Positions 7,444-15,984 of a stretch of 64,000 bases of DNA are shown here, piece after piece. Position 1 is the stretch's first letter; every line of letters starts with the position of its first letter. Source of the DNA: Chryseobacterium vaccae (GTDB lineage Bacteria; Bacteroidota; Bacteroidia; Flavobacteriales; Weeksellaceae); the NCBI RefSeq assembly GCF_009602705.1, contig NZ_VSWH01000001.1, positions 682,001 to 746,000 on the forward strand, read 5' to 3'. The position numbers were made by a program, and so were the translations under genes. The notes below the pieces were generated by a model. It made no database searches and was not told the origin of the DNA. It saw only the letters and a program-made list of their open reading frames with translations.

Positions 7444-10400
7444 ATGTTAAATAAAATTATTGAGTTTTCTGTAAAGAATAAACTCATCATTGCTCTTTTT
7501 ACCATCGGGCTTATCCTTTTTGGGGTTTATGAAACTACGAAGCTTCCTATCGATGCTCAGCCGGATATCACCAACAACCAGGTACAGGTCATTACCACAG
7601 CCCCGTCTTACGGAGCTGCAGATATTGAAAGGCTGGTAACATTTCCTATCGAACAGGCTACAAGCAATATCAGCGGAATTACCGAGCTGCGAAGTTTTTC
7701 ACGTTTCGGACTGTCTCTGGTAACTGTAGTTTTTGATGATAATACAGATGTTTACTGGGCACGCCAGCAGGTACAGGAACGTCTTCAGCTTGTTCAGGAA
7801 AATATTCCGGAAGGGATTGGAAAACCGGAACTGGGACCTATCTCAACAGGTCTTGGTGAAATTTTCCAGTATGTTGTACGGGCTAAAAAAGGTTACGAAC
7901 ATGTATATGATGAAACAGAACTCAGAACCATTCAGGACTGGGTAATCAGACGTCAGCTTTTAGGAACAAAAGGAGTGGCAGATGTCAGCAGCTTTGGAGG
8001 AAAACTGAAACAGTATGAGATTGCTATCAATCCTAATAAACTTCAGGCCTTCAATATTAATATTAATGATGTATTTGCAGCGCTGGAAAAGAATAACCAG
8101 AATACGGGTGGCGCTTATATTGAGAAAAAAGAAACTGTACTTTTTATCCGTAGTGAAGGACTTTTAGGGAGTAAGGAAGATATCGGAAATATTCAGGTGG
8201 CAGATACGAAAGAAGGAATTCCGGTACACATTAAAGACGTAGCATCCGTAAAAATCGGATTTGCAACCCGGTATGGTGCGATGACCTACAATGACACAGG
8301 AGAAGTTTCCGGAGCAATTGTCCTGATGCTGAAAGGTGAAAATGCCAATGAAGTGATCGGGAATATTAAGCAGAGGCTTGAAAAGATTCAGGAGTCACTT
8401 CCCGAAGGAGTAGTAATAGAACCTTTCCTTGACCGTGCAAAAATGGTAAACAATACCATCAGTACTGTAAAAACAAACTTAATGGAAGGGGCCTTGATCG
8501 TTGTTTTCATTCTCGTTCTGTTTTTAGGAAACTTCAGGGCAGGACTGTTGGTAGCGTCGGTGATCCCTTTATCCATGCTTTTTGCCATTATTATGATGAA
8601 TATTTTCGGAGTAGGAGGCAACCTGATGAGCCTCGGTGCTCTTGACTTCGGACTCATCGTGGACGGGGCCGTCATCATTGTGGAATCTGTACTTCACCAG
8701 CTCGCGCATAAAAAACATTTCGGAAAAGATAATATTCTCAGCAAAAAAGAAATGGATGCCCAGGTTTCCGGTTCTGCTGCGAAAATGGTGAACAGTGCTG
8801 TTTTCGGACAGATTATCATCCTGATTGTATATCTTCCGATCTTTACATTACAGGGAATTGAAGGCAAAATGTTCAAACCTATGGCACAGACTGTTGCATT
8901 TGCCCTGGTTGGTGCGTTTCTTCTTTCATTAACGTATATTCCGATGATGAGCTCCCTGGTACTGAGCAGAAAGAAAAAAGTAAAAGATAATATTTCAGAT
9001 AAGGTAATGGCCAAAGCAGAGGCTGGTCATCAGAAACTCCTGATCAAAGCCCTTAAATATAAAAAATCAATCATTTTTGGGGTATTGGTTCTTTTTGCGG
9101 GTGCTGTTGTTACACTTTCCAGGATGGGAGGAGAATTTATTCCGTCATTAGAAGAAGGTGATTTTGCCGTTGAAATGAGGATTCTTCAGGGCAGTAATAT
9201 CAATGAAACCAAAAAAATAACTACGCAGGCCGCCGGAATTTTATTAAAGGAATTTCCCGAAATAGAAAAAGTAGTTACCAAGATCGGAAGTGCCGAGATT
9301 CCTACAGAACCAATGCCAATGGACGCCGGAGATATGATCATTGTTTTAAAGCCTAAAAAAGACTGGACCTCTGCAAAATCTTTCCCAGAGCTTTCTGAAA
9401 AAATGAGTAAATCCCTTCAGGTTATTCCGGGGCTTACTACAGGATTTCAATTCCCCGTACAGATGCGTTTTAATGAGCTGATGACCGGAGCACGCCAGGA
9501 CGTGGTATGCAAAATCTACGGTGAAGACCTGGACAGTCTTGCGGTTTATGCGAAAAAGCTGGGAAGTATTATCAATACGGTAAAAGGAGCTCAGGATCTT
9601 TATCTGGAACCTGTTGTAGGAGCCCCACAGGTCGTTATTGATTATAACCGGGCAGAACTTTCCCGTTACAATATTTCTGTGGCAGAAATCAACAGGGTGA
9701 TCAATATGGCTTTTGCAGGGCAGACAGCCGGAGCCTTGTATGAAGGAGAAAGGAAGTTTGATATCGTCGTGCGTATGGATAATGAGCATAAGAAAGATAT
9801 TTCAAGCATTCAGAATCTTTTGGTTCCTACGCCTTCCGGTGAACAGATTCCTTTGTCTCAACTGGCCAGAGTGGAACTGAAAAACAGCCCTAATCAGATC
9901 CAGAGAGAAGATACCAAGAGAAGAATTGTGGTAGGATTCAATGTACGCGGAAGAGATGTTCAGAGCATTGTGGAAGAGCTTCAGCAGAAAGCAGATAAAA
10001 GTCTTAAACTCTCATCAGGATACACGATCTCTTATGGTGGTGCTTTTGAAAATCTGAATGAGGCCAAAGCAAGACTGGGAATTGCTGTTCCGATTTCCCT
10101 GGTTATGATTTTCCTGCTGCTGTTCTTTGCGTTCGGTTCGGTAAAACACAGTCTTCTGATTTATACAGCTATTCCATTATCGGCGATTGGCGGAGTTTAT
10201 TTTCTTGCTTTAAGAGGAATGCCGTTCAGCATCAGTGCCGGAGTTGGATTTATCGCACTTTTCGGGGTTGCTGTACTTAACGGAATCGTTTTAATATCAG
10301 AATTCAACCGCTTAAAAAACAATGGAATACAGAATACAAGCAGAATTGTACTGATGGGAACGAGAATTAGGTTGCGTCCGGTTCTGATGACCGCTTTTGT

Positions 10401-11781
10401 AGCTTCCCTGGGGTTTCTTCCGATGGCATTAAGCAATGGGGCAGGTGCAGAAGTACAACGGCCATTGGCAACCGTAGTGATCGGTGGTCTTATGCTGGCG
10501 ACACTCCTTACCTTATTTGTCCTGCCTATTCTTTACGTCCTGTTTGAACATATTAATAAAAGTAAAATGAAATTTTCAAAAAAAGTAAACTATAAAAAGC
10601 TGTCTGTATTCGCCTTACTTCTTTCATTTGGGGGAGTCAGTGCTCAGGAGACCATTACTTTTGAGCAGGCTCTGGAAAAGGCCTATCAGCAGAACGGAAC
10701 TTTAAAGAGTTCAAAATTAATGTCTGATTATCAGGAAAAGCTGAAAGCCAGTTACCTTGATATTCCACAGCTTGAACTTTCCGGAGCTGTAGGACAGATT
10801 CAGGGGCAGGAAACTGATAACTCGTTTACCATATCACAGAGGTTCAGCTTTCCGACCGTGTATTCAAAAAGAAAACAGCTTTTGAATGCGGAATGGAATG
10901 CCAGTATAATCAATCAGAAACTTACAAAAAATCAGCTTACAAAAGAAGTTTCTGATGTATTTTACAGGATTTTAACTCTTCAGGAAAAAAAGAAAGTCCT
11001 GGAATACATCAGCGGTCTGTATAATCAATTTTCAGAAAAAGCAAGTCTGAGACTGAAGAAGGGAGAAGCCAATATCCTGGAAGAATCAACAGCTGTCTTA
11101 CAGAAAGAACAGGCCGGAATACAGCTGAATTCCCTTGAAAACGATCTGAATATCGCCAAACTACAGCTTCAGTTACTCCTTCAGTCCGAAATACCTTATC
11201 AGCCGGTAGCAGATAAAGTGCTGATGGGTGTAAATCTTCAGCTTTCCGATGACCAGGTAAAGCAGCATCCTGAACTGCAATATCTTCAACAACAGATTAA
11301 AGCCGGTGAAGCTGAAGTTCAGCTGGAAAAGAGCAGACTTTTGCCCGAACTTATGATTGGATATACCAACCAAAGCATGAAAAACATCAATAACAGCCGT
11401 TTTAATTCTGTTCAGGTGGGTGTGGGAATTCCTGTATTTACTAAAGGTCAGCGGGCCCTGACTAAGGCTGCCGAAGCTAAAATCGTTGTTACCGAAAATC
11501 AGTATCAGCGTAAAGAAATTGAGCTTAAAAACAGGCTTTCACAGCAGATCAGTAATTATATGAACCTGGAAAAGATCATTGAAAACTATGAACAGAAACA
11601 GCTTCCTAAATCCGAAACGATTCTGAATGCTGCGCGGAAGCAGATGGAGGTCGGGGAAATCGATTATCTGGATTGGGTAATTTTAGTCAACCAGGCTGTT
11701 AAAATCAAAGCAGATTATATCGACCAGCTGGAAAAGCTGAACCAAACCGGAGCGGAACTTAATTTCTTAATTTCAAAATAA
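7444..11781 (+). CDS. CzcA/CusA-type heavy-metal RND pump fused to a TolC-family outer-membrane factor
   Basis: A 1445-residue two-part protein. Residues 1-~1040 are a full heavy-metal-efflux RND pump, including the transmembrane-4 signature DFGLIVDGAVIIVE and the repeated 12-segment layout. After the last RND helix a new Met (1042; ATG at 10567) begins a stretch like a signal peptide (KLSVFALLLSFGGVSAQ), followed by a TolC-type domain (~1065-1445) with the family start ITFEQALEKAYQQNG and long helical repeats. The pump drives metal cations across the inner membrane, and the TolC part would form the outer-membrane duct. Fusions of this kind occur in Bacteroidota. The internal signal-like segment implies cleavage or internal initiation. 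The adaptor gene follows 7 bp later. Confidence 0.9.
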   Translation: MLNKIIEFSVKNKLIIALFTIGLILFGVYETTKLPIDAQPDITNNQVQVITTAPSYGAADIERLVTFPIEQATSNISGITELRSFSRFGLSLVTVVFDDNTDVYWARQQVQERLQLVQENIPEGIGKPELGPISTGLGEIFQYVVRAKKGYEHVYDETELRTIQDWVIRRQLLGTKGVADVSSFGGKLKQYEIAINPNKLQAFNININDVFAALEKNNQNTGGAYIEKKETVLFIRSEGLLGSKEDIGNIQVADTKEGIPVHIKDVASVKIGFATRYGAMTYNDTGEVSGAIVLMLKGENANEVIGNIKQRLEKIQESLPEGVVIEPFLDRAKMVNNTISTVKTNLMEGALIVVFILVLFLGNFRAGLLVASVIPLSMLFAIIMMNIFGVGGNLMSLGALDFGLIVDGAVIIVESVLHQLAHKKHFGKDNILSKKEMDAQVSGSAAKMVNSAVFGQIIILIVYLPIFTLQGIEGKMFKPMAQTVAFALVGAFLLSLTYIPMMSSLVLSRKKKVKDNISDKVMAKAEAGHQKLLIKALKYKKSIIFGVLVLFAGAVVTLSRMGGEFIPSLEEGDFAVEMRILQGSNINETKKITTQAAGILLKEFPEIEKVVTKIGSAEIPTEPMPMDAGDMIIVLKPKKDWTSAKSFPELSEKMSKSLQVIPGLTTGFQFPVQMRFNELMTGARQDVVCKIYGEDLDSLAVYAKKLGSIINTVKGAQDLYLEPVVGAPQVVIDYNRAELSRYNISVAEINRVINMAFAGQTAGALYEGERKFDIVVRMDNEHKKDISSIQNLLVPTPSGEQIPLSQLARVELKNSPNQIQREDTKRRIVVGFNVRGRDVQSIVEELQQKADKSLKLSSGYTISYGGAFENLNEAKARLGIAVPISLVMIFLLLFFAFGSVKHSLLIYTAIPLSAIGGVYFLALRGMPFSISAGVGFIALFGVAVLNGIVLISEFNRLKNNGIQNTSRIVLMGTRIRLRPVLMTAFVASLGFLPMALSNGAGAEVQRPLATVVIGGLMLATLLTLFVLPILYVLFEHINKSKMKFSKKVNYKKLSVFALLLSFGGVSAQETITFEQALEKAYQQNGTLKSSKLMSDYQEKLKASYLDIPQLELSGAVGQIQGQETDNSFTISQRFSFPTVYSKRKQLLNAEWNASIINQKLTKNQLTKEVSDVFYRILTLQEKKKVLEYISGLYNQFSEKASLRLKKGEANILEESTAVLQKEQAGIQLNSLENDLNIAKLQLQLLLQSEIPYQPVADKVLMGVNLQLSDDQVKQHPELQYLQQQIKAGEAEVQLEKSRLLPELMIGYTNQSMKNINNSRFNSVQVGVGIPVFTKGQRALTKAAEAKIVVTENQYQRKEIELKNRLSQQISNYMNLEKIIENYEQKQLPKSETILNAARKQMEVGEIDYLDWVILVNQAVKIKADYIDQLEKLNQTGAELNFLISK

Positions 11782-11788
11782 CAGCGGA

Positions 11789-12940
11789 ATGCATTTCAAA
11801 AAAATATCAATATATAGTCTTTGTCTAACCTTAGTTTTATCTTCATGCTCCGGGAAAAAGGAAGAAGAAAAAACTGTTTACGAGAACAAAAAATTTGCCC
11901 AAGGCAATGAAAATACGGTTCATCTTTCGGAAAAACAGCTTCAGTCCGTAGGATTGACTACCACTTCCATCCAGAACAGAAATATGGAAAAATTGGTAAG
12001 GCTGAATGGAAAGGCAGAAATTGCTCCGTCACATATCAGCTCGGTTTCCAGTATTATGGGCGGACATATCAAATCGATTAATGTGATCAGTGGAAGCCGT
12101 TTCAGTAAAGGACAGGTTCTTGCGGTAGTGGAAGACCCTCAGTTTATACAGCTTCAGCAGGACTATCTGGTCACCAGAGCCCAGCTGGAATCGGCAAGAC
12201 TGAATTTAAATCGCCAGAAGGATCTTAATACAAGCAAAGCCAGCAGCGATAAAACCTTACAGACGGCTCAGGCAGATTATTCCACGCTTAATGCAGCCTT
12301 AAAAGGGCTGGAGGAAAAGCTTAGAATTATCGGGATCAGTGCCAAAGGGCTTAATTCCGGAAATATCAGAAGCAGAATTAATGTGTATGCCCCTTTCAGT
12401 GGTTTTGTAAGCAAAATCCTGGTGAATAACGGACAATATGTAAATCCTTCCGATACTTTATTTGAACTGATTAATCCAGCGGGACTATTACTGGAATTAA
12501 AGGTATTTGAAAATGATGTGAATGATATCAAAACAGGGCAGGAGATCCTGGTATACAGCAACCAGAATCCTGAATTGAAATCCAATGCCAAAATCATAAG
12601 CGTTGTTCCGAATATCGAAAACGGAGGCTCTGCTACGGCTATAGCTCAATTATCGACCGCCAATTCCGAGTTTGTAAAAGGAATGTACATTAATGCTGAA
12701 GTGGTGATCAGCAGCCGTTATACGGAAGGATTACCCAATGAATCTGTGGTGTCTTTTGAGAATAAAAACTATGTTTTCGAAGACCTTGGTAAGTCACAGT
12801 ATAAAATGATTCCTGTAACTGTCGGAATTTCAGATGATCAGTTTACAGAAATCTTAAAAGCGGAACATCTGAAGAATAAAAAAATAGTACAGAAAGGAGC
12901 CTACGGCCTGCTGATGATGCTTAAAAACAAAGCAGAGTAA
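11789..12940 (+). CDS. RND efflux periplasmic adaptor (CusB/CzcB type), lipoprotein
   Basis: A 383-residue membrane-fusion protein. The N-terminus is a lipoprotein signal with lipobox LSSC (Cys20). Next come the barrel-sandwich/lipoyl halves (GGHIKSINVISGSRFSKGQ and VYAPFSGFVSKILVNNGQYV), flanking a helical hairpin (~120-190), then beta-barrel and membrane-proximal domains (LKVFENDVNDIKTGQ, VVSFENKNYVF). It bridges the pump and the outer-membrane duct encoded by the upstream fusion gene. The Met/His-rich N-terminal metal-binding region of Cus/Sil adaptors is not evident, so substrate (Cu/Ag versus Zn/Co/Cd) cannot be assigned. Confidence 0.9.
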   Translation: MHFKKISIYSLCLTLVLSSCSGKKEEEKTVYENKKFAQGNENTVHLSEKQLQSVGLTTTSIQNRNMEKLVRLNGKAEIAPSHISSVSSIMGGHIKSINVISGSRFSKGQVLAVVEDPQFIQLQQDYLVTRAQLESARLNLNRQKDLNTSKASSDKTLQTAQADYSTLNAALKGLEEKLRIIGISAKGLNSGNIRSRINVYAPFSGFVSKILVNNGQYVNPSDTLFELINPAGLLLELKVFENDVNDIKTGQEILVYSNQNPELKSNAKIISVVPNIENGGSATAIAQLSTANSEFVKGMYINAEVVISSRYTEGLPNESVVSFENKNYVFEDLGKSQYKMIPVTVGISDDQFTEILKAEHLKNKKIVQKGAYGLLMMLKNKAE

Positions 12941-12970
12941 AGGTACTTCATCTATTTCTTATACTTATAA

Positions 12971-13013
12971 AGCAAAAGAGAAACAGTTTCAGGCTGTCTT
13001 TTTTGCTTTTTTT
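12971..13013 (+). terminator. Terminator of the metal-efflux operon
   Basis: The arm AGCAAAAGAGAAACAG pairs imperfectly with CTGTCTTTTTTGCT and a T-rich run follows. It lies 30 bp after the adaptor stop. Confidence 0.7.
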
Positions 13014-13049
13014 GTTTATACTTTTATGATGCTCATTTATTTCTTGTTA

Positions 13050-13574
13050 TCATTTTTTTACTGATGCTCCTTTTAAAAGAAATTCCAGTACTTTTTCTGT
13101 ATAGTCAAACCTTTTTTGAAGATAAAAGATATTGCTGTCTTTGTTCTGGACTGTACTCAGCCCATTCTTTTCAGCAACTATGGTGATCGCGTTATGGATC
13201 TGGTCTTCAAAGGGAATGATCAGGTTTTTTCTGAGGGTCGTAATTTCTCCGTTAGATCCAAACCTTAAGCTGGTTGTATTTTTAATGCTTTTTTCAAGTT
13301 CCTCTATTTCTTTTTCTCTTATCTTCAGCTGATTACCGACCAATAAAACCTTTTCGCTATCAAAATTTGATTTTTTCATTTCGTACTCTGACTGTAAACG
13401 CTGAAGTTCCAGCTCCCATGTTTTAATCTGGGCATTTAATCTTGCTTCTGCTTCTTTATACTGAGGCATTTTCTCCAAAATGTACTGAATATCTACATAA
13501 CCGGTTTTCTGTGCGCTGCTGAAACTGAAAAATAAGAATACTAAAAATGTGAAGAGTGTTTTCAGGTTTTTCAT
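13050..13574 (-). CDS. OmpH/Skp-family periplasmic chaperone-like protein
   Basis: A 174-residue exported protein: signal peptide to ~21 (FLFFSFSSAQ), then GYVDIQYILEKMPQYKEAE, the classic OmpH/Skp opening (VDxQxIL...MPEYK in Bacteroidota). A long coiled coil (~45-110) and a C-terminal strand/helix region follow. Skp proteins hold unfolded outer-membrane proteins in the periplasm. It is a single gene here, convergent with the metal-efflux operon and without bamA nearby, so it is likely an additional paralogue. Confidence 0.85.
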   Translation of the reverse strand: MKNLKTLFTFLVFLFFSFSSAQKTGYVDIQYILEKMPQYKEAEARLNAQIKTWELELQRLQSEYEMKKSNFDSEKVLLVGNQLKIREKEIEELEKSIKNTTSLRFGSNGEITTLRKNLIIPFEDQIHNAITIVAEKNGLSTVQNKDSNIFYLQKRFDYTEKVLEFLLKGASVKK

Positions 13575-13897
13575 GGTATAATGAGTATTAAAGGTTATTA
13601 ATGATCTAAAGAACGACAGATGGGGTTAATTATTATCTCATTATGTCCTTTGTTCCTTATAGCCCATAGGATTGAAAACCAGCAAATCTGCTAACTTCTC
13701 GACTTTCATATGAGAAATAAAGAGTGTTCCCGATACATTTATCCGGGATCCGTTGCCAAAACAATGATATTTCGCAGGTTTTTAATTTTAAAAATAGTAT
13801 TCTATGCATAACTCATGTTAAAGCATTATATTTAAGGAGTGAATTAGTTTAAAAAGGATTTTAGTGTATTATTAATGAAGAACTTTTATTAAAAAAT
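13575..13897. other. Intergenic gap between divergent genes, no gene found
   Basis: AT-rich spacer between the Skp-like gene (minus) and the 602-residue gene (plus). It holds a small hairpin (TCCCGATA...TATCCGGGA, about 13727-13749) with no T run. TATATTTAAG about 70 bp before the 13898 start resembles a weak -7 element. No other structure was seen. Confidence 0.4.
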
Positions 13898-15706
13898 ATG
13901 ACAAAAAAACCTTTACACAATTTCCATATTCCGGTAATGGGGCTTGCCTATACGATAGACAGCCCGATTCGTGTTGCGCAATATGGAATTTCTTCCGTGA
14001 TCTCTATTATTGATGATGAGATCCTAGAAAAAATGAAAGATTTTTATAACAAAAAATTTAATCTCAATTATCTGGGAATCTCCACGAAAATGGAAGATTA
14101 CAGAGCCAAGAGAATTACGGACTATCTGGATATGGTAGATGATATCGTGAATGAAAAATTTGAATCATTCAAACAGGAAATCAGCAGAAATAGAGAAGCA
14201 TTAAAAAACTTCATCTCAATTCTTCCCAATAGTTCAGATTTGAAAGCCGGGCTTCAGAATCTTATCAGCCAGAAAGATCATTTTGGTTGTGGGATCAGAA
14301 ATTTTATTGAAACCAATTTAATGCCCGGAAGTATAGATGTCAATATCATGACGAAAGTGGATAAGGACAATTATAAAAATGGCGAACAGCTTCCGGTGAT
14401 CTACAATGACGCCCATGCTTCATTGCGGGGATTTGCCAACAGTAAGCTGTCTTCTTCCGTAGTTTTATCTGCCGGGATGAATCCTCGCCTTTACAGTTAT
14501 CTTGAAGAATTTGAAGACTTCTTTCCTGATCAGAACGGAGTGATAAAAAAGAAAATAATCCTTAAAGTCAGTGATTTCCGTTCAGCCATGATTCAGGGTA
14601 ATTTTCTGGCCAAAAAAGGGCTCTGGGTTTCAGAGTACAGAATAGAGTCGGGGCTGAATTGCGGAGGACACGCATTTGCCACGGATGGACTTCTGCTTGG
14701 ACCTATTATGGAAGAATTTAAGCAGAAAAAGAACGACCTGATCCAGTCTGCTCATTCTTTAATGACTGCGGCACTGGAACAGAAAGGAAAATATGCCGTT
14801 TCTCAGCCGTTAGAAATGAAAATTACCGTTCAGGGCGGAGTGGGTACCTCAGAAGAACATGACTTTCTTCTTGAAAACTATCATGTGGACAGCGTAGGAT
14901 GGGGCTCACCATTCCTACTGGTTCCGGAAGCAACTTCTGTAGATCCTGAAACCAGAAAACTTCTTTTAGAAGCTAAAGAACAGGATTATTACACGAGCAA
15001 TATGTCTCCTTTAGGAGTTCCTTTCAATACCATACGGGGAACATCCAATGAAGCAGTAAAACATCAGAAAGAAAAAGCTGGAAGATACGGAAGCTCATGT
15101 CCCAAAAAGCTGCTGGCATTAAGCAAAGAGTTCTCATCAGAAGGGATCTGTACTGCTTCAAAAAAGTATCAGGATATCAAATTACAAGAACTACAGACTG
15201 AACAGGAAACACTATCTGCTGAAGATTTTAACAAAAGAAAAGCACAGATTACCGATAAAGCCTGCCTGTGTGTAGGGCTGGTAAATTCAGCTTATATGGA
15301 ACAGAATATCCGGATAAAAGGAGAAAAACAGGGTGTGGTAATATGCCCCGGACCGAACCTTGCTTTCTTTGATAAGGAAGTTTCCCTGTCAGAAATGGTA
15401 CAGCATATCTATGGAAATGCCAATATCCTTCCTGATAAACAACGTCCCAATATGTTTATCAACGAACTTAAAATGTATGTGGCCTATTTAAAGAAAGAAA
15501 TCGAAAATTCTTCTGTAACGATGACCAATGCACAGACTAAAAAATGGAATGCATTCAAAAAGAATATGCTGGAGGGGATAGAGTATTATAGCGATCTTTT
15601 TAAAAAAACGTCTTTCTTTAAAAACACATTGGATACTATAAATCTGCAATTGCAGCAACATAAACTGGAACTTACAGCCATTGAGATTCCTCAGGTTGAA
15701 AAGTAA
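13898..15706 (+). CDS. Large protein of unknown function, possibly a diverged FMN-binding TIM barrel
   Basis: A 602-residue soluble protein. The start, FHIPVMGLAYTIDSPIRVAQYGISSVIS, reads like the first strand of nitronate monooxygenase/IMPDH-like barrels. In the middle, SGLNCGGHAFATDG recalls the GxEAGGH motif of nitronate monooxygenases, and ITVQGGVGTSEEHDF...SVGWGSPFLLVPEA recalls their phosphate-binding GGI...G..F. Inserted between these are a long helical segment and a cysteine-bearing C-terminal half (GSSCPKK, EGICTASKK, KACLCVGL, VVICPGPN) that could ligate an Fe-S cluster. The family is not recognised with confidence. It is monocistronic with its own terminator. Confidence 0.6.
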   Translation: MTKKPLHNFHIPVMGLAYTIDSPIRVAQYGISSVISIIDDEILEKMKDFYNKKFNLNYLGISTKMEDYRAKRITDYLDMVDDIVNEKFESFKQEISRNREALKNFISILPNSSDLKAGLQNLISQKDHFGCGIRNFIETNLMPGSIDVNIMTKVDKDNYKNGEQLPVIYNDAHASLRGFANSKLSSSVVLSAGMNPRLYSYLEEFEDFFPDQNGVIKKKIILKVSDFRSAMIQGNFLAKKGLWVSEYRIESGLNCGGHAFATDGLLLGPIMEEFKQKKNDLIQSAHSLMTAALEQKGKYAVSQPLEMKITVQGGVGTSEEHDFLLENYHVDSVGWGSPFLLVPEATSVDPETRKLLLEAKEQDYYTSNMSPLGVPFNTIRGTSNEAVKHQKEKAGRYGSSCPKKLLALSKEFSSEGICTASKKYQDIKLQELQTEQETLSAEDFNKRKAQITDKACLCVGLVNSAYMEQNIRIKGEKQGVVICPGPNLAFFDKEVSLSEMVQHIYGNANILPDKQRPNMFINELKMYVAYLKKEIENSSVTMTNAQTKKWNAFKKNMLEGIEYYSDLFKKTSFFKNTLDTINLQLQQHKLELTAIEIPQVEK

Positions 15707-15728
15707 CAGGTCTTTTTAATTGATAGAT

Positions 15729-15758
15729 AAAAACAGCTTTCGGAAGAAGGCTGTTTTT
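15729..15758 (+). terminator. Terminator after the 602-residue gene
   Basis: AAAAACAGC pairs with GCTGTTTTT around a 13-nt loop. Because the arms are A- and T-rich the hairpin could work in both directions. Confidence 0.7.
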
Positions 15759-15821
15759 CATTAGAACTATGAATATTGTAATCTGCAAAATCTGAGATTT
15801 TTTTTATGCTCACAGATTTTT

Positions 15822-15984
15822 GTTGGAGTTACGCAAAGTCGCTATTTTTTAATCAGCTTCATGGTATAAGACGCAAGGATTTTATCTCCGATAAAACAAT
15901 CTATAACTTACTGAAAATCTTCGATGTTCCAGCACTTTAAAGCAGCGTAATGGTTAAAACCCTTGTGTCATTGCATTTTCCAAC
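15822..15984. repeat. Dispersed repeat family A, copy 2
   Basis: A 163-bp block with the same ends (GTTGGAGTTACGCAAAG ... CATTTTCCAAC) and the same core GATTTTATCTCCGATAAAA as the copy at 6524-6696; the flanks of the core are diverged. Its right edge abuts and supplies the first base of the stop triplet of the ClC gene (minus strand, 15984-15986). Confidence 0.65.
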
